Of a DNA stretch of 64,000 bases, positions 50,084 through 60,561 are shown piece by piece. Within the stretch, counting starts at the first letter, position 1, and every line of letters begins with the position of its first letter. Both the position numbers and the translations under genes were made by a program. The notes under the pieces are model-generated. The model worked only from the letters and a program-made list of their open reading frames with translations, made no database searches and was not told the DNA's origin. The stretch is from positions 1,736,001 through 1,800,000 of the forward strand of contig LR590468.1 in the NCBI GenBank assembly GCA_901472505.1, written 5' to 3'. The DNA comes from Proteus vulgaris. Lineage in GTDB: Bacteria > Pseudomonadota > Gammaproteobacteria > Enterobacterales > Enterobacteriaceae.

Positions 50084-50554
50084 ATGTCAGAACAGCAAAA
50101 CCAAGAGATGACTTTTCAAATTCAACGTATCTATACAAAAGATATCTCTTTTGAAGCGCCTAATGCTCCACAAGTTTTCCAAAAAGAGTGGCAACCAGAA
50201 GTTAAATTAGATCTGGATACATCTTCTAATACTTTAGCTGAAAACGTCTATGAAGTTATTTTGCGAGTCACTGTGACTGCAACGATGGATAACGAGACTG
50301 CATTCCTGTGTGAAGTACAACAAGCGGGTATCTTTACTGTTGAAGGTATTGAAGGCACTCAATTAGCACATTGCTTAGGCGCATATTGCCCTAACGTTCT
50401 GTTCCCTTATGCTCGTGAATGTATCACTAACTTAGTCAGCCGTGGTACTTTCCCACAACTGAACTTAGCACCAGTTAACTTTGATGCGTTGTTTATGAAC
50501 TATTTACAACAGCAACAAACTGATGCTGCTAATGAAGGGGCCGAAGAAGCTTAA
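50084..50554 (+). CDS. secB: Protein-export chaperone SecB
   Basis: A 156-residue tetrameric chaperone that keeps preproteins unfolded for SecA. It matches SecB throughout: [40 protein letters not shown] and [20 protein letters not shown]. Its stop overlaps the gpsA ATG by one base. Confidence 0.96.
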   Translation: MSEQQNQEMTFQIQRIYTKDISFEAPNAPQVFQKEWQPEVKLDLDTSSNTLAENVYEVILRVTVTATMDNETAFLCEVQQAGIFTVEGIEGTQLAHCLGAYCPNVLFPYARECITNLVSRGTFPQLNLAPVNFDALFMNYLQQQQTDAANEGAEEA

Positions 50555-51570
50555 TGAACGCTTCTATGACAGTTATCGGTGCCGGTTCATACGGCACCGC
50601 TTTAGCGATTACCTTAGCACGCAATGGCCATGATGTTGTACTTTGGGGTCATGATGCTGAACATGTTGCGGCGTTAGAACAAGCACGTTGTAATCAGGCA
50701 TTTCTGCCCGATGTTTCTTTTCCTGATAGTTTATACATGGAAGCTTCTTTGCAAAAAGCCATTGAAGCTAGCCGTAATATTCTGGTTGTGATCCCAAGCC
50801 ATGTTTTTGGTGACGTATTACAGCAGATCAAACCCTTTTTACGTCAGGATGCACGTGTTGTTTGGGCGACAAAAGGACTTGAGGCTCATACTGGTCGCTT
50901 GTTACAAGATGTGGCGCGTGAAGTATTAGGTAATGAAATCCCGCTCGCAGTTTTATCTGGTCCTACTTTTGCCAAAGAGCTTGCAGCAGGTCTGCCTACT
51001 GCGATATCTGTTGCATCAACAGATAATACGTTTTCTGAAGAGCTTCAACAGTTGTTCCATTGTGGTAAAAGTTTCCGTGTGTATAAAAATCCTGACTTTA
51101 TCGGTGTGCAATTAGGTGGCGCGGTAAAAAACGTGATTGCTATTGGTGCTGGAATGTCTGATGGTATGGGGTTTGGCGCGAATGCACGTACAGCACTAAT
51201 TACCCGCGGACTTGCTGAAATGAGCCGTTTAGGTAAAGCATTAGGTGCAGATGCTGCGACGTTTATGGGAATGGCCGGGTTAGGCGATCTCGTTTTAACT
51301 TGTACCGATAACCAATCCCGTAATCGCCGATTTGGTATGATGTTAGGCCAAGGGCTTGATGTTGATACTGCCCAAGAGAAAATCGGGCAGGTGGTTGAAG
51401 GTTATCGGAACACTAAAGAAGTTCGCGCCTTAGCAGAACAAGTCGGTGTTGAAATGCCTATCACTGAGCAGATCTACCAAATTTTATACCAACATAAAGA
51501 CGCGAAAGAGGCGGCACTATCTTTATTAGGTCGCGCAACAAAAGATGAAATAGACAGCACTCTGTTCTAA
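50554..51570 (+). CDS. gpsA: Glycerol-3-phosphate dehydrogenase [NAD(P)+]
   Basis: This 338-residue enzyme makes sn-glycerol 3-phosphate for phospholipids. It has the dinucleotide site [19 protein letters not shown] at the N-terminus, [16 protein letters not shown] near residue 140, and the catalytic Lys in [19 protein letters not shown]. It is coupled to secB and followed by cysE. Confidence 0.96.
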   Translation: MNASMTVIGAGSYGTALAITLARNGHDVVLWGHDAEHVAALEQARCNQAFLPDVSFPDSLYMEASLQKAIEASRNILVVIPSHVFGDVLQQIKPFLRQDARVVWATKGLEAHTGRLLQDVAREVLGNEIPLAVLSGPTFAKELAAGLPTAISVASTDNTFSEELQQLFHCGKSFRVYKNPDFIGVQLGGAVKNVIAIGAGMSDGMGFGANARTALITRGLAEMSRLGKALGADAATFMGMAGLGDLVLTCTDNQSRNRRFGMMLGQGLDVDTAQEKIGQVVEGYRNTKEVRALAEQVGVEMPITEQIYQILYQHKDAKEAALSLLGRATKDEIDSTLF

Positions 51571-51685
51571 GTCTATTTTAAATAATCGCTACTTAACGCA
51601 TTGGTTTAAGGTGTCTGTTTCGGTTTTCAACATAAGAAGCTTAAGTTGTTACTTAGGTTTCAATGTAAAAAGAATGAGAGTGAGT

Positions 51686-52507
51686 ATGTCGCTAGAAGAA
51701 CTAAAAAGAGTCTGGGATCATATTAAAAATGAAGCAAGATGTTTGGCTGATTGCGAGCCGATTTTGGCGAGTTTCTTCCATGCGACATTACTCAAACATG
51801 AAAACTTAGGTAGCGCCTTAAGTTATATGCTAGCGAATAAGCTGGCGACACAGACAATGCCTGCGATTGCCGTTCGTGAGATTGTTGAAGAAGCGTATCG
51901 TAGCGATGATTCTATGATCGAATCTGCGGCTTATGATATTTCAGCTGTTCGTTTACGCGACCCCGCAGTTGATAAATACTCCACACCGTTGCTTTATTTA
52001 AAAGGCTTTCATGCGTTGCAGGCTTATCGCATAGCACATTGGTTATGGGGACAAGATCGCAAAGCGCTTGCTGTTTACCTACAAAACCAGATTTCTGTTA
52101 CGTTTGGTGTCGATATTCACCCAGCTGCACGTATTGGCCACGGTATTATGCTTGATCACGCAACAGGCATTGTAATTGGTGAGACAGCTGTTGTTGAGAA
52201 TGATGTTTCTATTTTACAATCTGTGACTTTAGGCGGAACAGGTAAAACCTGTGGTGATCGTCATCCTAAAGTGCGTGAAGGTGTGATGATTGGTGCGGGT
52301 GCTAAAATACTCGGCAATATTGAGATTGGTCGCGGTGCTAAAATTGGTGCGGGATCTGTCGTATTACATGCAGTGCCTGCACATACCACGGTTGCGGGGG
52401 TTCCTGCTCGCATTGTTGGTAAGCCGACGAGTGATAAACCTTCACTCGATATGGATCAACACTTTAATGGTGTAGTACCTGGTTTTGAATGTGGTGATGG
52501 CATTTAA
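51686..52507 (+). CDS. cysE: Serine O-acetyltransferase
   Basis: This 273-residue hexapeptide-repeat enzyme makes O-acetylserine for cysteine synthesis. The N-terminal helical domain starts SLEELKRVWDHIKNEARCLA. The beta-helix has DIHPAARIGHGIMLDHATGI and the catalytic TLGGTGKTCGDRHPK. The start at 51686 matches the family and follows GAGAGTGAG; the frame back to 51611 adds unrelated residues. Confidence 0.95.
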   Translation: MSLEELKRVWDHIKNEARCLADCEPILASFFHATLLKHENLGSALSYMLANKLATQTMPAIAVREIVEEAYRSDDSMIESAAYDISAVRLRDPAVDKYSTPLLYLKGFHALQAYRIAHWLWGQDRKALAVYLQNQISVTFGVDIHPAARIGHGIMLDHATGIVIGETAVVENDVSILQSVTLGGTGKTCGDRHPKVREGVMIGAGAKILGNIEIGRGAKIGAGSVVLHAVPAHTTVAGVPARIVGKPTSDKPSLDMDQHFNGVVPGFECGDGI

Positions 52508-53052
52508 TGGCATTAACAGAAGTTACATTTTCTGAACTTAAGGCTTGTTTACACGCTGAATATATCGGTGATAACAAGCCTTTTAGTTGGATAAGGCTTT
52601 TTCATCGCGTCTTTTTCTGCCAACGTTCACGTTATCTGTTTTGGTGGCGTGTCGCTCAATTTTTTTATTTCTCTAAAAATCGTTTTCTCAAAAAATTAGG
52701 CATTTACATTGGTGCTAAAAACAATCGTAAATATTGCAATGATATCTCATTAAGAACGCGCATAGGAAAAGGCCTTTCATTACCACATCCTATCGGTATT
52801 GTGCTGACTAATTACTGTCAATTAGGTGAGAATGTGACGTTAATGCAAGGTGTGACCATCGGAGTAAAAGAAAAGGATGGTAAAGCAGATATTCGAGTCG
52901 GCAACCACGTTTATATTGGTTGTAATTCTTCGATTATCGGCGGTGAGATAGAGATTGGTATTGGTGCTCACGCATTGGTATTGAAGGATGTAGGGGAAGG
53001 GTGTAGGTATCTCACGAAGGTTGTTGCTGAAATAAAACAACTCTCAATGTAA
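52507..53052 (+). CDS. Hexapeptide-repeat acetyltransferase (serine acetyltransferase-like)
   Basis: A 181-residue protein. The N-terminal helices contain FCQRSRYLFWWRVAQFFYFS. The left-handed beta-helix has GKGLSLPHPIGIVLTNYCQL, LMQGVTIGVKEKDGKADIRV and YIGCNSSIIGGEIEIGIGAH. Related proteins acetylate sugars or serine in surface polysaccharide loci. Its ATG overlaps the cysE stop by one base. The last ~20 residues depart from the family's usual GVPAKI ending. The substrate is unknown; it may modify the polysaccharide made nearby. Confidence 0.75.
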   Translation: MALTEVTFSELKACLHAEYIGDNKPFSWIRLFHRVFFCQRSRYLFWWRVAQFFYFSKNRFLKKLGIYIGAKNNRKYCNDISLRTRIGKGLSLPHPIGIVLTNYCQLGENVTLMQGVTIGVKEKDGKADIRVGNHVYIGCNSSIIGGEIEIGIGAHALVLKDVGEGCRYLTKVVAEIKQLSM

Positions 53053-53084
53053 TAATAAATTAAGTTTTTAGTCATTTGAAATTA

Positions 53085-53122
53085 AAAAAGCGCTTGCTCA
53101 TTATTTATGATCAGCGCTTTTT
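53085..53122. terminator. Bidirectional terminator between the cysE operon and trmL
   Basis: AAAAAGCGCT (53085-53094) is the exact complement of AGCGCTTTTT (53113-53122), with an 18-base loop, between convergent transcripts. Confidence 0.85.
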
Positions 53123-53127
53123 GCATT

Positions 53128-53631
53128 TCAGTCTCTTAATAACGCACCAGGATAACCAAGTTGACGCCATGCTTCAAAAACCACAACTGCAACGGTATTT
53201 GACAGGTTCATACTGCGACTATCAGCAAGCATTGGAACTCTGATTTTCTGCTGTGTTGGCATATTATCTAACACATAAGGTGGCAAACCACGGGTTTCAG
53301 GGCCAAAAAGGAGATAATCTCCATCTTGATAGCTTACATTGCTATGTGCTGGTGTACCTTTTGTCGTTAACGCAAATACACGCGCACCCGTTGGTGATTG
53401 TGCATTATCAGGGTTTAAACCTTCACTTTCTAAAAAAGCATAGTAATCGTGATGCTGTTTAATATCAGCAAATTCACGATAATCAAGTCCTGCACGACGA
53501 AGACGTTTATCATCCCAAGTAAAACCCAAAGGTTGGATCAAATGAAGATGAAAGCCTGTGTTAGCACACAGGCGGATAATATTACCCGTATTCGGTGGAA
53601 TTTCGGGTTCAAATAAGACGATATTGAGCAT
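53128..53631 (-). CDS. trmL: tRNA (cytidine/uridine-2'-O-)-methyltransferase TrmL
   Basis: A 167-residue SPOUT methyltransferase acting on the wobble base of tRNA-Leu. It has [20 protein letters not shown], the SAM-binding knot [14 protein letters not shown] and the C-terminal [19 protein letters not shown]. It lies between cysE and the O-antigen genes, as in other enterics beside cysE. Confidence 0.95.
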   Translation of the reverse strand: MLNIVLFEPEIPPNTGNIIRLCANTGFHLHLIQPLGFTWDDKRLRRAGLDYREFADIKQHHDYYAFLESEGLNPDNAQSPTGARVFALTTKGTPAHSNVSYQDGDYLLFGPETRGLPPYVLDNMPTQQKIRVPMLADSRSMNLSNTVAVVVFEAWRQLGYPGALLRD

Positions 53632-53642
53632 ATAAAATCGAT

Positions 53643-54809
53643 TTAGTCGTTACCAAAGAGGTCACGAGTATAAACTTTTTCTTCAACGTCGTTTAGTACA
53701 GATGACATTCTATTAGTAATAATGACATCAGAGATTGCTTTAAACTCATTTAAATCACGAATTAATTTTGAGTTAAAGAAAGTCTCTTCTTTCATCTCTG
53801 GCTCATAGATTACCACCTCAATCCCTTTGGCTTTAATGCGTTTCATAATGCCTTGGATAGAAGAAGAACGGAAATTATCAGAGCCAGATTTCATAATTAA
53901 ACGATAAACACCTACGATTTTTGGTGATTTAGCGATAATTGAGTCGGCAATAAAGTCTTTACGTGTGCGGTTAGCTTCGACGATTGCACTAATAATATTA
54001 TTAGGCACCGAGTCGTAGTTTGCTAACAGCTGTTTAGTATCTTTTGGTAAGCAGTAACCGCCATAACCGAATGATGGGTTATTATAATGATTACCGATAC
54101 GTGGATCTAAGCAGACGCCTTCGATGATTTGTTTTGCATTTAAGCCATAAGCTTGAGCGTAGCTATCTAATTCATTAAAGTAAGCAACACGTAGTGCTAA
54201 ATAAGTATTGGCAAATAATTTAATGGCTTCTGCTTCTGTTGAGTCAGTGAACAGAACATCAATATCTTTCTTTAATGCACCTTGTTGTAAAAGGTCTGCA
54301 AACTTTTGTGCTCTTTCTGATTGTTCACCAATAACAATACGCGATGGGTATAAATTATCGTAAAGTGCACGACCTTCACGTAAGAATTCAGGAGAGAAAA
54401 TAATATTATCCGTATTATATTTTTCTCTCATTTCTTTCGTAAAACCAACAGGAATGGTTGATTTAATAATCATTGTCGTGTTTGGATTATATTCTAAAAC
54501 ATCACGGATAACAGACTCTACAGAGGAGGTATTAAAGTAATTTGTTTTAGGATCGTAATCGGTAGGTGTAGCAATGATAACAAAATCCGCATCTTTATAA
54601 GCGAACTCTTTATCTAAGGTTGCAGTAAAATCGAGCTCTTTGGTTGCTAAAAATTCTTCAATTTCTTTATCTGTAATTGGAGAGATTTTTTTATTCAGTA
54701 ATTCAACTTTTTCTTTATTGATATCTAACGCAACAACTTTGTTGTTTTGGGAAAGGAGTATTCCGTTAGATAGACCGACATAGCCGGTACCTGAGATTGT
54801 GATTTTCAT
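53643..54809 (-). CDS. ugd: UDP-glucose 6-dehydrogenase
   Basis: A 388-residue enzyme making UDP-glucuronic acid. It has NAD-binding [38 protein letters not shown] near residue 140, and catalytic Cys in [15 protein letters not shown] near 260. It is the last gene of the O-antigen cluster before trmL. Besides O-antigen, UDP-glucuronate also feeds core galacturonic acid and Ara4N, so the gene can serve several pathways. Confidence 0.95.
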   Translation of the reverse strand: MKITISGTGYVGLSNGILLSQNNKVVALDINKEKVELLNKKISPITDKEIEEFLATKELDFTATLDKEFAYKDADFVIIATPTDYDPKTNYFNTSSVESVIRDVLEYNPNTTMIIKSTIPVGFTKEMREKYNTDNIIFSPEFLREGRALYDNLYPSRIVIGEQSERAQKFADLLQQGALKKDIDVLFTDSTEAEAIKLFANTYLALRVAYFNELDSYAQAYGLNAKQIIEGVCLDPRIGNHYNNPSFGYGGYCLPKDTKQLLANYDSVPNNIISAIVEANRTRKDFIADSIIAKSPKIVGVYRLIMKSGSDNFRSSSIQGIMKRIKAKGIEVVIYEPEMKEETFFNSKLIRDLNEFKAISDVIITNRMSSVLNDVEEKVYTRDLFGND

Positions 54810-54869
54810 AAATAGACCTTTAAGATTAACCTAACTTTATAGGTGTATTATAGATAGTAAATTGATCTA

Positions 54870-55271
54870 TTAAATTAAGAATTTTTTAGCATAATTGGGA
54901 TCAAAAGGCCCCTCTTTTACTTCCAACATTAATGCTTTTTGAGAGATGCATTTAAGAGCGTGTATTTCATTTGGTTCTAAGTTTACAATCGAAATATTAG
55001 TATTTTCTCCAGCTAAGAATTTTTCTTTTATTTCTCCAGAATGGTTATATAGTGTAATTTCAATTTGCCCTTCCAAAATAATAAACATTTCCCATTGATG
55101 AGGTAACTCGTGATAATGTGGTTCAACATAGCTATCTTTTACTAAAGCAATAAGTAAGCGTTGTACTTTGTCTTCATGGGATTTATGTAATAATAAATGA
55201 GAACGTAACCTTTCTGATTTTTTTGCTTCTTTATATAAATTCTCTAACGATGAATTATCAATATATTTCAT
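54870..55271 (-). CDS. wbuC: WbuC family cupin protein
   Basis: A 133-residue cupin with the metal-binding pattern YVEPHYHELPHQWEMFIILEG split across HxH, then VNLEPNEIHALKC. WbuC genes accompany wbuB and fnlABC in E. coli O-antigen loci; the role is unknown. Its start overlaps the wbuB stop by four bases. Confidence 0.82.
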   Translation of the reverse strand: MKYIDNSSLENLYKEAKKSERLRSHLLLHKSHEDKVQRLLIALVKDSYVEPHYHELPHQWEMFIILEGQIEITLYNHSGEIKEKFLAGENTNISIVNLEPNEIHALKCISQKALMLEVKEGPFDPNYAKKFLI

Positions 55272-56494
55272 TTTAAAGATCTCAACCTACCTATTAGTGT
55301 CGATGCAATAGAAGTAACTGAAAACTCTTTACACAACAGATTATAAGCATCATTTCCACATTTTTTTCGTAGTTCTATATCAAGGTGGAGCTTTTTAGCA
55401 GATTCAAATAAATTATCGTCTTCGCCATTTATATGAATAAAACCTGCATTTTCTTTATTTACTAGTTCTTGTAAGTCGTTTCCTTCATTAACGCTACCTA
55501 ATATAGGGATATGATTAGCCATATATCCTAATAATTTACCTGGAAAATTATGTGCAGAGTGATGTGACGCTAATGAAAATAAACCAATATCAATTTCTTT
55601 AAGAATTAATTTAAATTTAGTCTGATCAACTGAAGGTAGATAGCTAAAATTATTTAAATTCCATTTATTAGATAAAGTTTTAATTAATTCAACTTCATCG
55701 CCTTGTCCAAGAAAGAGAAAATGAGCATCAGGATAAACACTCATTTTCTTCACTAGTCGCATCAAATTACCCATATCTTGGGCATGACCAATGTTTCCAC
55801 CATAAAAGAAAATAGTTTTATTTTGTAAGTTTAAAGATTCACGTATTGAAATATATCCATTAGTATCAATGTTTGTTTGAGTAGTATTTGCCCAATTTCT
55901 TAAAATTTCACATTTCAAACCTTTATTTTTATTATGTTGATAAAAATAGTCTAGATTTTTTTGAGACATTAAGCCAATTATTGATGCTTGTTTATAGGAG
56001 TAACGTTCAAAAAATCGAAAGTACTGTTCGATCAATGAACCTTGCTTTAAAATACCAGCATCAACAATCCATTGAGGAAATAAATCCCTTAATATTAAAT
56101 AAGAAGGACACTGGCATTTTTTCTTTAGTTTATTAACTAATTTTCCCCAAAATATAGAAGGAGAATAGTAAATTATGCCATCAAAAGAATCCTTATTGAT
56201 TAAATGTTTAATAGCTTTCCAAGCATTGTAAGAAAGTAGTGTTTCATTAATTGCTCTTTGGATCTTTTTTACATCCTTAATAGGACCATTTTTAAAACGC
56301 CAGATAGTAATATCATCTAATTTATCAATATATAGATTAGATGGTTGATCTTTTGACGGTGTAATAATGGTAATCTCATGACCATGATATTTTAATTCTA
56401 GTGCTAATTCATGAAACATCTTTGCCCCAACTCGAGTGCTATGGGGCAAGTAATCGTCAATGATTAAAGCAATCTTTAGTTTTACTTTTTCCAT
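55268..56494 (-). CDS. wbuB: L-fucosamine (FucNAc) transferase WbuB-like, GT4
   Basis: A 408-residue GT4 enzyme: IALIIDDYLPHSTRVGAKMF at the start, SYLILRDLFPQWIVDAGIL near residue 130, FYGGNIGHAQDMGNLMRLVK near 230 and FPGKLLGYMANHIPILGSVN near 320. This is the WbuB pattern of FucNAc transferases found with fnlABC. It presumably adds L-FucNAc to the growing O unit. It overlaps fnlC by 13 bases. Confidence 0.82.
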   Translation of the reverse strand: MEKVKLKIALIIDDYLPHSTRVGAKMFHELALELKYHGHEITIITPSKDQPSNLYIDKLDDITIWRFKNGPIKDVKKIQRAINETLLSYNAWKAIKHLINKDSFDGIIYYSPSIFWGKLVNKLKKKCQCPSYLILRDLFPQWIVDAGILKQGSLIEQYFRFFERYSYKQASIIGLMSQKNLDYFYQHNKNKGLKCEILRNWANTTQTNIDTNGYISIRESLNLQNKTIFFYGGNIGHAQDMGNLMRLVKKMSVYPDAHFLFLGQGDEVELIKTLSNKWNLNNFSYLPSVDQTKFKLILKEIDIGLFSLASHHSAHNFPGKLLGYMANHIPILGSVNEGNDLQELVNKENAGFIHINGEDDNLFESAKKLHLDIELRKKCGNDAYNLLCKEFSVTSIASTLIGRLRSLK

Positions 56495-57609
56495 ATTACT
56501 CGATTAACATAATCTGTATAGCTAATGATAGTCCTTAGTACTTTTTCAGATACATTTGGTGCAATATAATCATTAACTTTATTAATTAGACGTAAGTTTC
56601 CTCTAGGTTGGTTCTCAAGTATGGATATAGCTTGTAAAATTCTTTCTGTATTCATTCCTGTGAACATCACAGCACCTTCTTCAAATCCTTCGGGTCTTTC
56701 CTGAGCCTCTCTTATATTAATGGCAGGAAAGTTTAAAATTGAAGATTCTTCAGTAATAGTCCCACTATCACTTAAGACAACTTTAGCTTTAGTTTGCAGA
56801 TGTACATAATCAGAAAAACCTAGAGGCTTCATTAAATGAACTAATGGATTAAATGATAGCTTTAACTCTTCTATTTTTTTTCTTGTTCTTGGGTGTGTGG
56901 ATATGATAATTGGGAAGTTGTATTTTTTTGCGAGAGAATCTAAAGTATCAACGAAATTTCTTATATTCTCTTTTGAGTCAACATTTTCTTCTCTATGCAT
57001 ACTGACTAAGAAATATTTTTCTGCAGACAAATTTAGATTTTTTAATATGTTAGAGGATGTAATTTTATCTTTATAGAACTCTAATACTTCATCCATAGGG
57101 CTTCCTGTTTTTACTATAAAATCAGGACTAATTCCTTCTCGAAGTAAGTATTCTCTTGCTATATCGCTATAAGGAAGGTTGACATCAGAGATATGGTCAA
57201 CTATTTTCCTATTTATTTCTTCTGGTACTCTAAGGTCAAAACAACGATTACCTGCTTCCATATGAAATATAGGGATTTTCTTTCTTTTAGCAGAAATTGC
57301 GGAAAGGGCACTATTTGTATCACCTAATATTAATATTGCATCAGGTTTAATTTCAGCAAACACTTTATCAGACTTGCTGATTACTTGAGCCATAGTTTCA
57401 GCAGCAGATGAACCAGCACATTCAAGAAAAATATTGGGAGCTCTGATTTCGAGGTCATCAAAGAATATTTGATTTAATTCATAATCATAGTTCTGTCCAG
57501 TATGAACAAGAGTATGTTCACAATAATTATCTAACTTATTTATTATTCGTGATAGTCGAATTATTTCTGGACGTGTTCCTACTATAGTTACAATTTTTAA
57601 TTTTTTCAC
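56482..57609 (-). CDS. fnlC: UDP-N-acetylglucosamine 2-epimerase-like FnlC/WbjD
   Basis: A 375-residue non-hydrolysing 2-epimerase: VGTRPEIIRLSRIINKLD, HMEAGNRCFDLRVPEEINRK near residue 120, SDSGTITEESSILNFPAIN near 275. Beside fnlA and fnlB, it performs the last step to UDP-L-FucNAc rather than making ManNAc. It overlaps fnlB by four bases. Confidence 0.88.
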   Translation of the reverse strand: MKKLKIVTIVGTRPEIIRLSRIINKLDNYCEHTLVHTGQNYDYELNQIFFDDLEIRAPNIFLECAGSSAAETMAQVISKSDKVFAEIKPDAILILGDTNSALSAISAKRKKIPIFHMEAGNRCFDLRVPEEINRKIVDHISDVNLPYSDIAREYLLREGISPDFIVKTGSPMDEVLEFYKDKITSSNILKNLNLSAEKYFLVSMHREENVDSKENIRNFVDTLDSLAKKYNFPIIISTHPRTRKKIEELKLSFNPLVHLMKPLGFSDYVHLQTKAKVVLSDSGTITEESSILNFPAINIREAQERPEGFEEGAVMFTGMNTERILQAISILENQPRGNLRLINKVNDYIAPNVSEKVLRTIISYTDYVNRVIWKK

Positions 57610-58481
57610 TTTTTATACCTTTTGTTATAGTCTTCATACATGTATTTGATTAATTCATTCCATGATGGTGAATTAAAATCAAGCTCGTTGCGTAAAGGTG
57701 TGGAATTAAGTGAACGATCTATAACAAGCTCGTCTGATGGATTTATAATAATATTTTTATGATAAATAGCCGCAATATTTGATAATAGTGTATATTTATC
57801 AATTGGTTCACTTGATAAATGATATAAACCATTTAAATTTTTATTGGGTATTATTTTTTCAGCTAGCAACTTTGCTATATAACATGTAGGAAAACCAGAA
57901 AAAATGGCTTTAGTATATCCATTTACCTGATCTTTCTGATTTAAAAACCAATCTACTAGGCTAACGCTTGAAGATAATTCGTGACCTATAATTGATGTTC
58001 GTAAAGTTAAATGCTTTCCATAAGTGACTTCACCTAAATGTTTAGTTCGGCCGTAAAGATCTGTTGCTGTAGGGATATCAGTTTGTTGATAGTTACCTGA
58101 CTTCCCATCAAAGACACAGTCTGTAGAAAAGTGAATTAACTTTGCTTGATAATTGTCACAAATATGAGCTAATTCGTGAGGTAATAAAGCATTTACTTTT
58201 ATCGCCTGGATATATTGTTTAGAAATACTATGTTGTTTTATTAATCCAATGCAGTTAATTACAATGTCTGGTTTGTTTTTTTGAAATAAAATTTCAAGAG
58301 AAGATAAATCAGAGATATCAATATTTTCTATAATTTTGTTTTTAAATTTAGAAAAATAATTTTCTTTTTTTCTTATATTTCTAACTGTGCCAAAAACATT
58401 AAAACCTTTATATTCAGATAAATTGGTAAAAATACTATAACCCAGCATACCACTGGCACCTAAAATATAAATATTTAACAT
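57606..58481 (-). CDS. fnlB: SDR reductase FnlB/WbjC (UDP-L-FucNAc pathway)
   Basis: A 291-residue RmlD-like reductase: NIYILGASGMLGYSIFTNLS, HFSTDCVFDGKSGNYQQTD near residue 115 and the catalytic DLYGRTKHLGE near 143. It reduces the 4-keto intermediate in UDP-L-FucNAc synthesis. It directly follows fnlA. Confidence 0.88.
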   Translation of the reverse strand: MLNIYILGASGMLGYSIFTNLSEYKGFNVFGTVRNIRKKENYFSKFKNKIIENIDISDLSSLEILFQKNKPDIVINCIGLIKQHSISKQYIQAIKVNALLPHELAHICDNYQAKLIHFSTDCVFDGKSGNYQQTDIPTATDLYGRTKHLGEVTYGKHLTLRTSIIGHELSSSVSLVDWFLNQKDQVNGYTKAIFSGFPTCYIAKLLAEKIIPNKNLNGLYHLSSEPIDKYTLLSNIAAIYHKNIIINPSDELVIDRSLNSTPLRNELDFNSPSWNELIKYMYEDYNKRYKK

Positions 58482-59519
58482 TTAAACACCTTCAGGAATA
58501 ATGATGTTTCCAGACTCAATTTCTCTAATAAAATCAAGTTTTCTAAGAAGCTCTTTCATACCGTTAACGTCTAAACGTTGAGTATTATGTGAATTATAAT
58601 CTTCAACAATAGCTAAATCCTTTTCGCCTTTTTCAAAGTATTTTGAATAATTTAAATCTCGATTATCAGCTGGAATTCGATAATAGTTACCTTGTTCTTG
58701 AGCAACGAACATTTCTTCTCGGCTGCATAAAGCTTCAAATTGTTTTTCACCGTGACGAGTACCAATAATATTAACTTTGTGATCTGGCTTTTCTGTTATT
58801 TCTAACAATGCTTTGACTAGAGTATTAATTGTCGCTGCAGGTGCTTTTTGGACAAAAATATCACCATTTTGACCATTCTTAAATGCATGTAACACGAGGT
58901 CTACTGCATCATCTAATGTCATCATAAAACGAGTCATTTCTGGATTAGTGATAGTGATTGCTTCATTATTCATAAGTTGTCGAATAAATAATGGGATAAC
59001 GGAGCCTCTAGATGCCATTACATTTCCATATCTAGTACAGCAAATTGTGGTATTGGTGTGTTCTAGATTTCTACTTTTAGCAACAATGACTTTTTCCATC
59101 ATTGCTTTTGATATGCCCATCGCATTTATTGGGTAAACGGCTTTATCTGTACTTAAACAAACAATACGTTTAACCCCAAATGTGATTGCTGCTTCTAATA
59201 CATTTTCTGTCCCTAATACATTAGTTTTTACTGCTTCTAATGGATAGAATTCACAGGAAGGTACTTGTTTTAATGCTGCTGCATGATACACATAATCTAC
59301 ACCACGCATAGCATTGGCAACACTTTGATAATCTCTGACATCACCAATATAGAATTTCAATTTATCTGATTTAAATAATTTTCGCATATCATCTTGTTTT
59401 TTCTCATCACGAGAAAATATACGAATTTCTTTTATATCAGTATTTAAAAAACGACGTAATACAGCATTACCAAAAGAACCAGTACCACCAGTTATAAGTA
59501 ATGTTTTTGATGCAAACAT
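58482..59519 (-). CDS. fnlA: UDP-GlcNAc 4,6-dehydratase/epimerase FnlA/WbjB
   Basis: A 345-residue extended SDR: LLITGGTGSFGNAVLRRFLN, YHAAALKQVPSCEFYPLEAV, and LSTDKAVYPINAMGISKAMM, where Met replaces the usual catalytic Tyr, as in WbjB/CapE enzymes. It begins UDP-L-FucNAc synthesis from UDP-GlcNAc. Confidence 0.9.
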   Translation of the reverse strand: MFASKTLLITGGTGSFGNAVLRRFLNTDIKEIRIFSRDEKKQDDMRKLFKSDKLKFYIGDVRDYQSVANAMRGVDYVYHAAALKQVPSCEFYPLEAVKTNVLGTENVLEAAITFGVKRIVCLSTDKAVYPINAMGISKAMMEKVIVAKSRNLEHTNTTICCTRYGNVMASRGSVIPLFIRQLMNNEAITITNPEMTRFMMTLDDAVDLVLHAFKNGQNGDIFVQKAPAATINTLVKALLEITEKPDHKVNIIGTRHGEKQFEALCSREEMFVAQEQGNYYRIPADNRDLNYSKYFEKGEKDLAIVEDYNSHNTQRLDVNGMKELLRKLDFIREIESGNIIIPEGV

Positions 59520-59543
59520 AATTAAACCTTCTATTTTTCTATG

Positions 59544-60558
59544 TTATAATTCACTAAACTCAAAATCACTTTTGTATGGCAATTTTTCATTGAGTCTACA
59601 AGTCAAATAATCTTTTAGAATATTAAATTCAGAATCTGAAATAGATTCATCTTCACAAATACATAATAATGAATAGTTAAAAGGAGTAACTCCTTTATTA
59701 ATAAATTTATTTATATCTCTTACATAAATAGATAGGTTATCCATATATTGTTGAGGATAAAAATCGTTATTCAATAAATTTATAAATCTAAATATATACT
59801 GATTTATATCTGATGGTGCTCTAAACTTGGAATGTATGGTTTTTTTAATTATTCCATTTTTGTTTTCTTGAATGAATTTATCCCATGTGGATTTTAAATG
59901 TGGTTGTGGATGGTGATAAATATCTATCCAATAAACTTCTTTAAATATAGAAAAAATAAGATTATTAAAATTGGTTTTTTTTATATAATTTTTGTTAAAA
60001 AGAGAGTTTTTATTAATGGATTTTATAGATTTATTCTTAATGAAGTTATATGCATTATTAATAAATCTACTAGCTAAATAGTTTTGAGGTTTTATTTTTT
60101 TATATAATAACCCTTTTCTTGGATAAGATAGTTTTAAATAATCGACAGGTAGATTTTTGATAAAAAAACGTTCTTCTGGCAAATAATTAAGTACTAACAT
60201 ATCATCATTAAATAAAATAAATTTTTCTGATAATCCTTTAATATTGGAGAAGTTTATTTCGATAGCTGAAGAATTAAAAAACGGGTAAGCTATCCTTAAA
60301 TAGAAAAATATCTTCATGAGTATGAAATTTTATTTTAGGGTGATTTATATTTAACCAACTAGGAAGTTGACCATTGGTAACGAAATGTATGTATCTTACC
60401 CATGGAAGGTTATATTGAATTCCTCTTAACACATACTTTAGAGTGCCTAAGTCTCTAAATCTACCCGGATTAGTCCCATGATATTTTTTGTAGGATTGTC
60501 GCCACTCAGGATCTGCACCATCAACCCAATAAATGACTACATCTATATTATTTTCCAT
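59544..60558 (-). pseudogene. Stealth-family sugar-phosphate transferase, frameshifted
   Basis: The first part holds conserved region 1 (IDVVIYWVDGADPEWRQSY) and region 2 (RFRDLGTLKYVLRGIQYNLP, then LPSWLN). The second part, in another frame, continues FFNSSAIEINFSN and FILFNDDMLV, then a HHPQPHLKSTW region and an LPYKSDFE-type end. The frames meet at a run of six A (60276-60281, plus strand); with five, the product is 337 residues. Stealth proteins move hexose-1-phosphates and make phosphodiester links. The gene lies between a GT4 gene and fnlA. Confidence 0.85.
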
Positions 60559-60561
60559 TGA

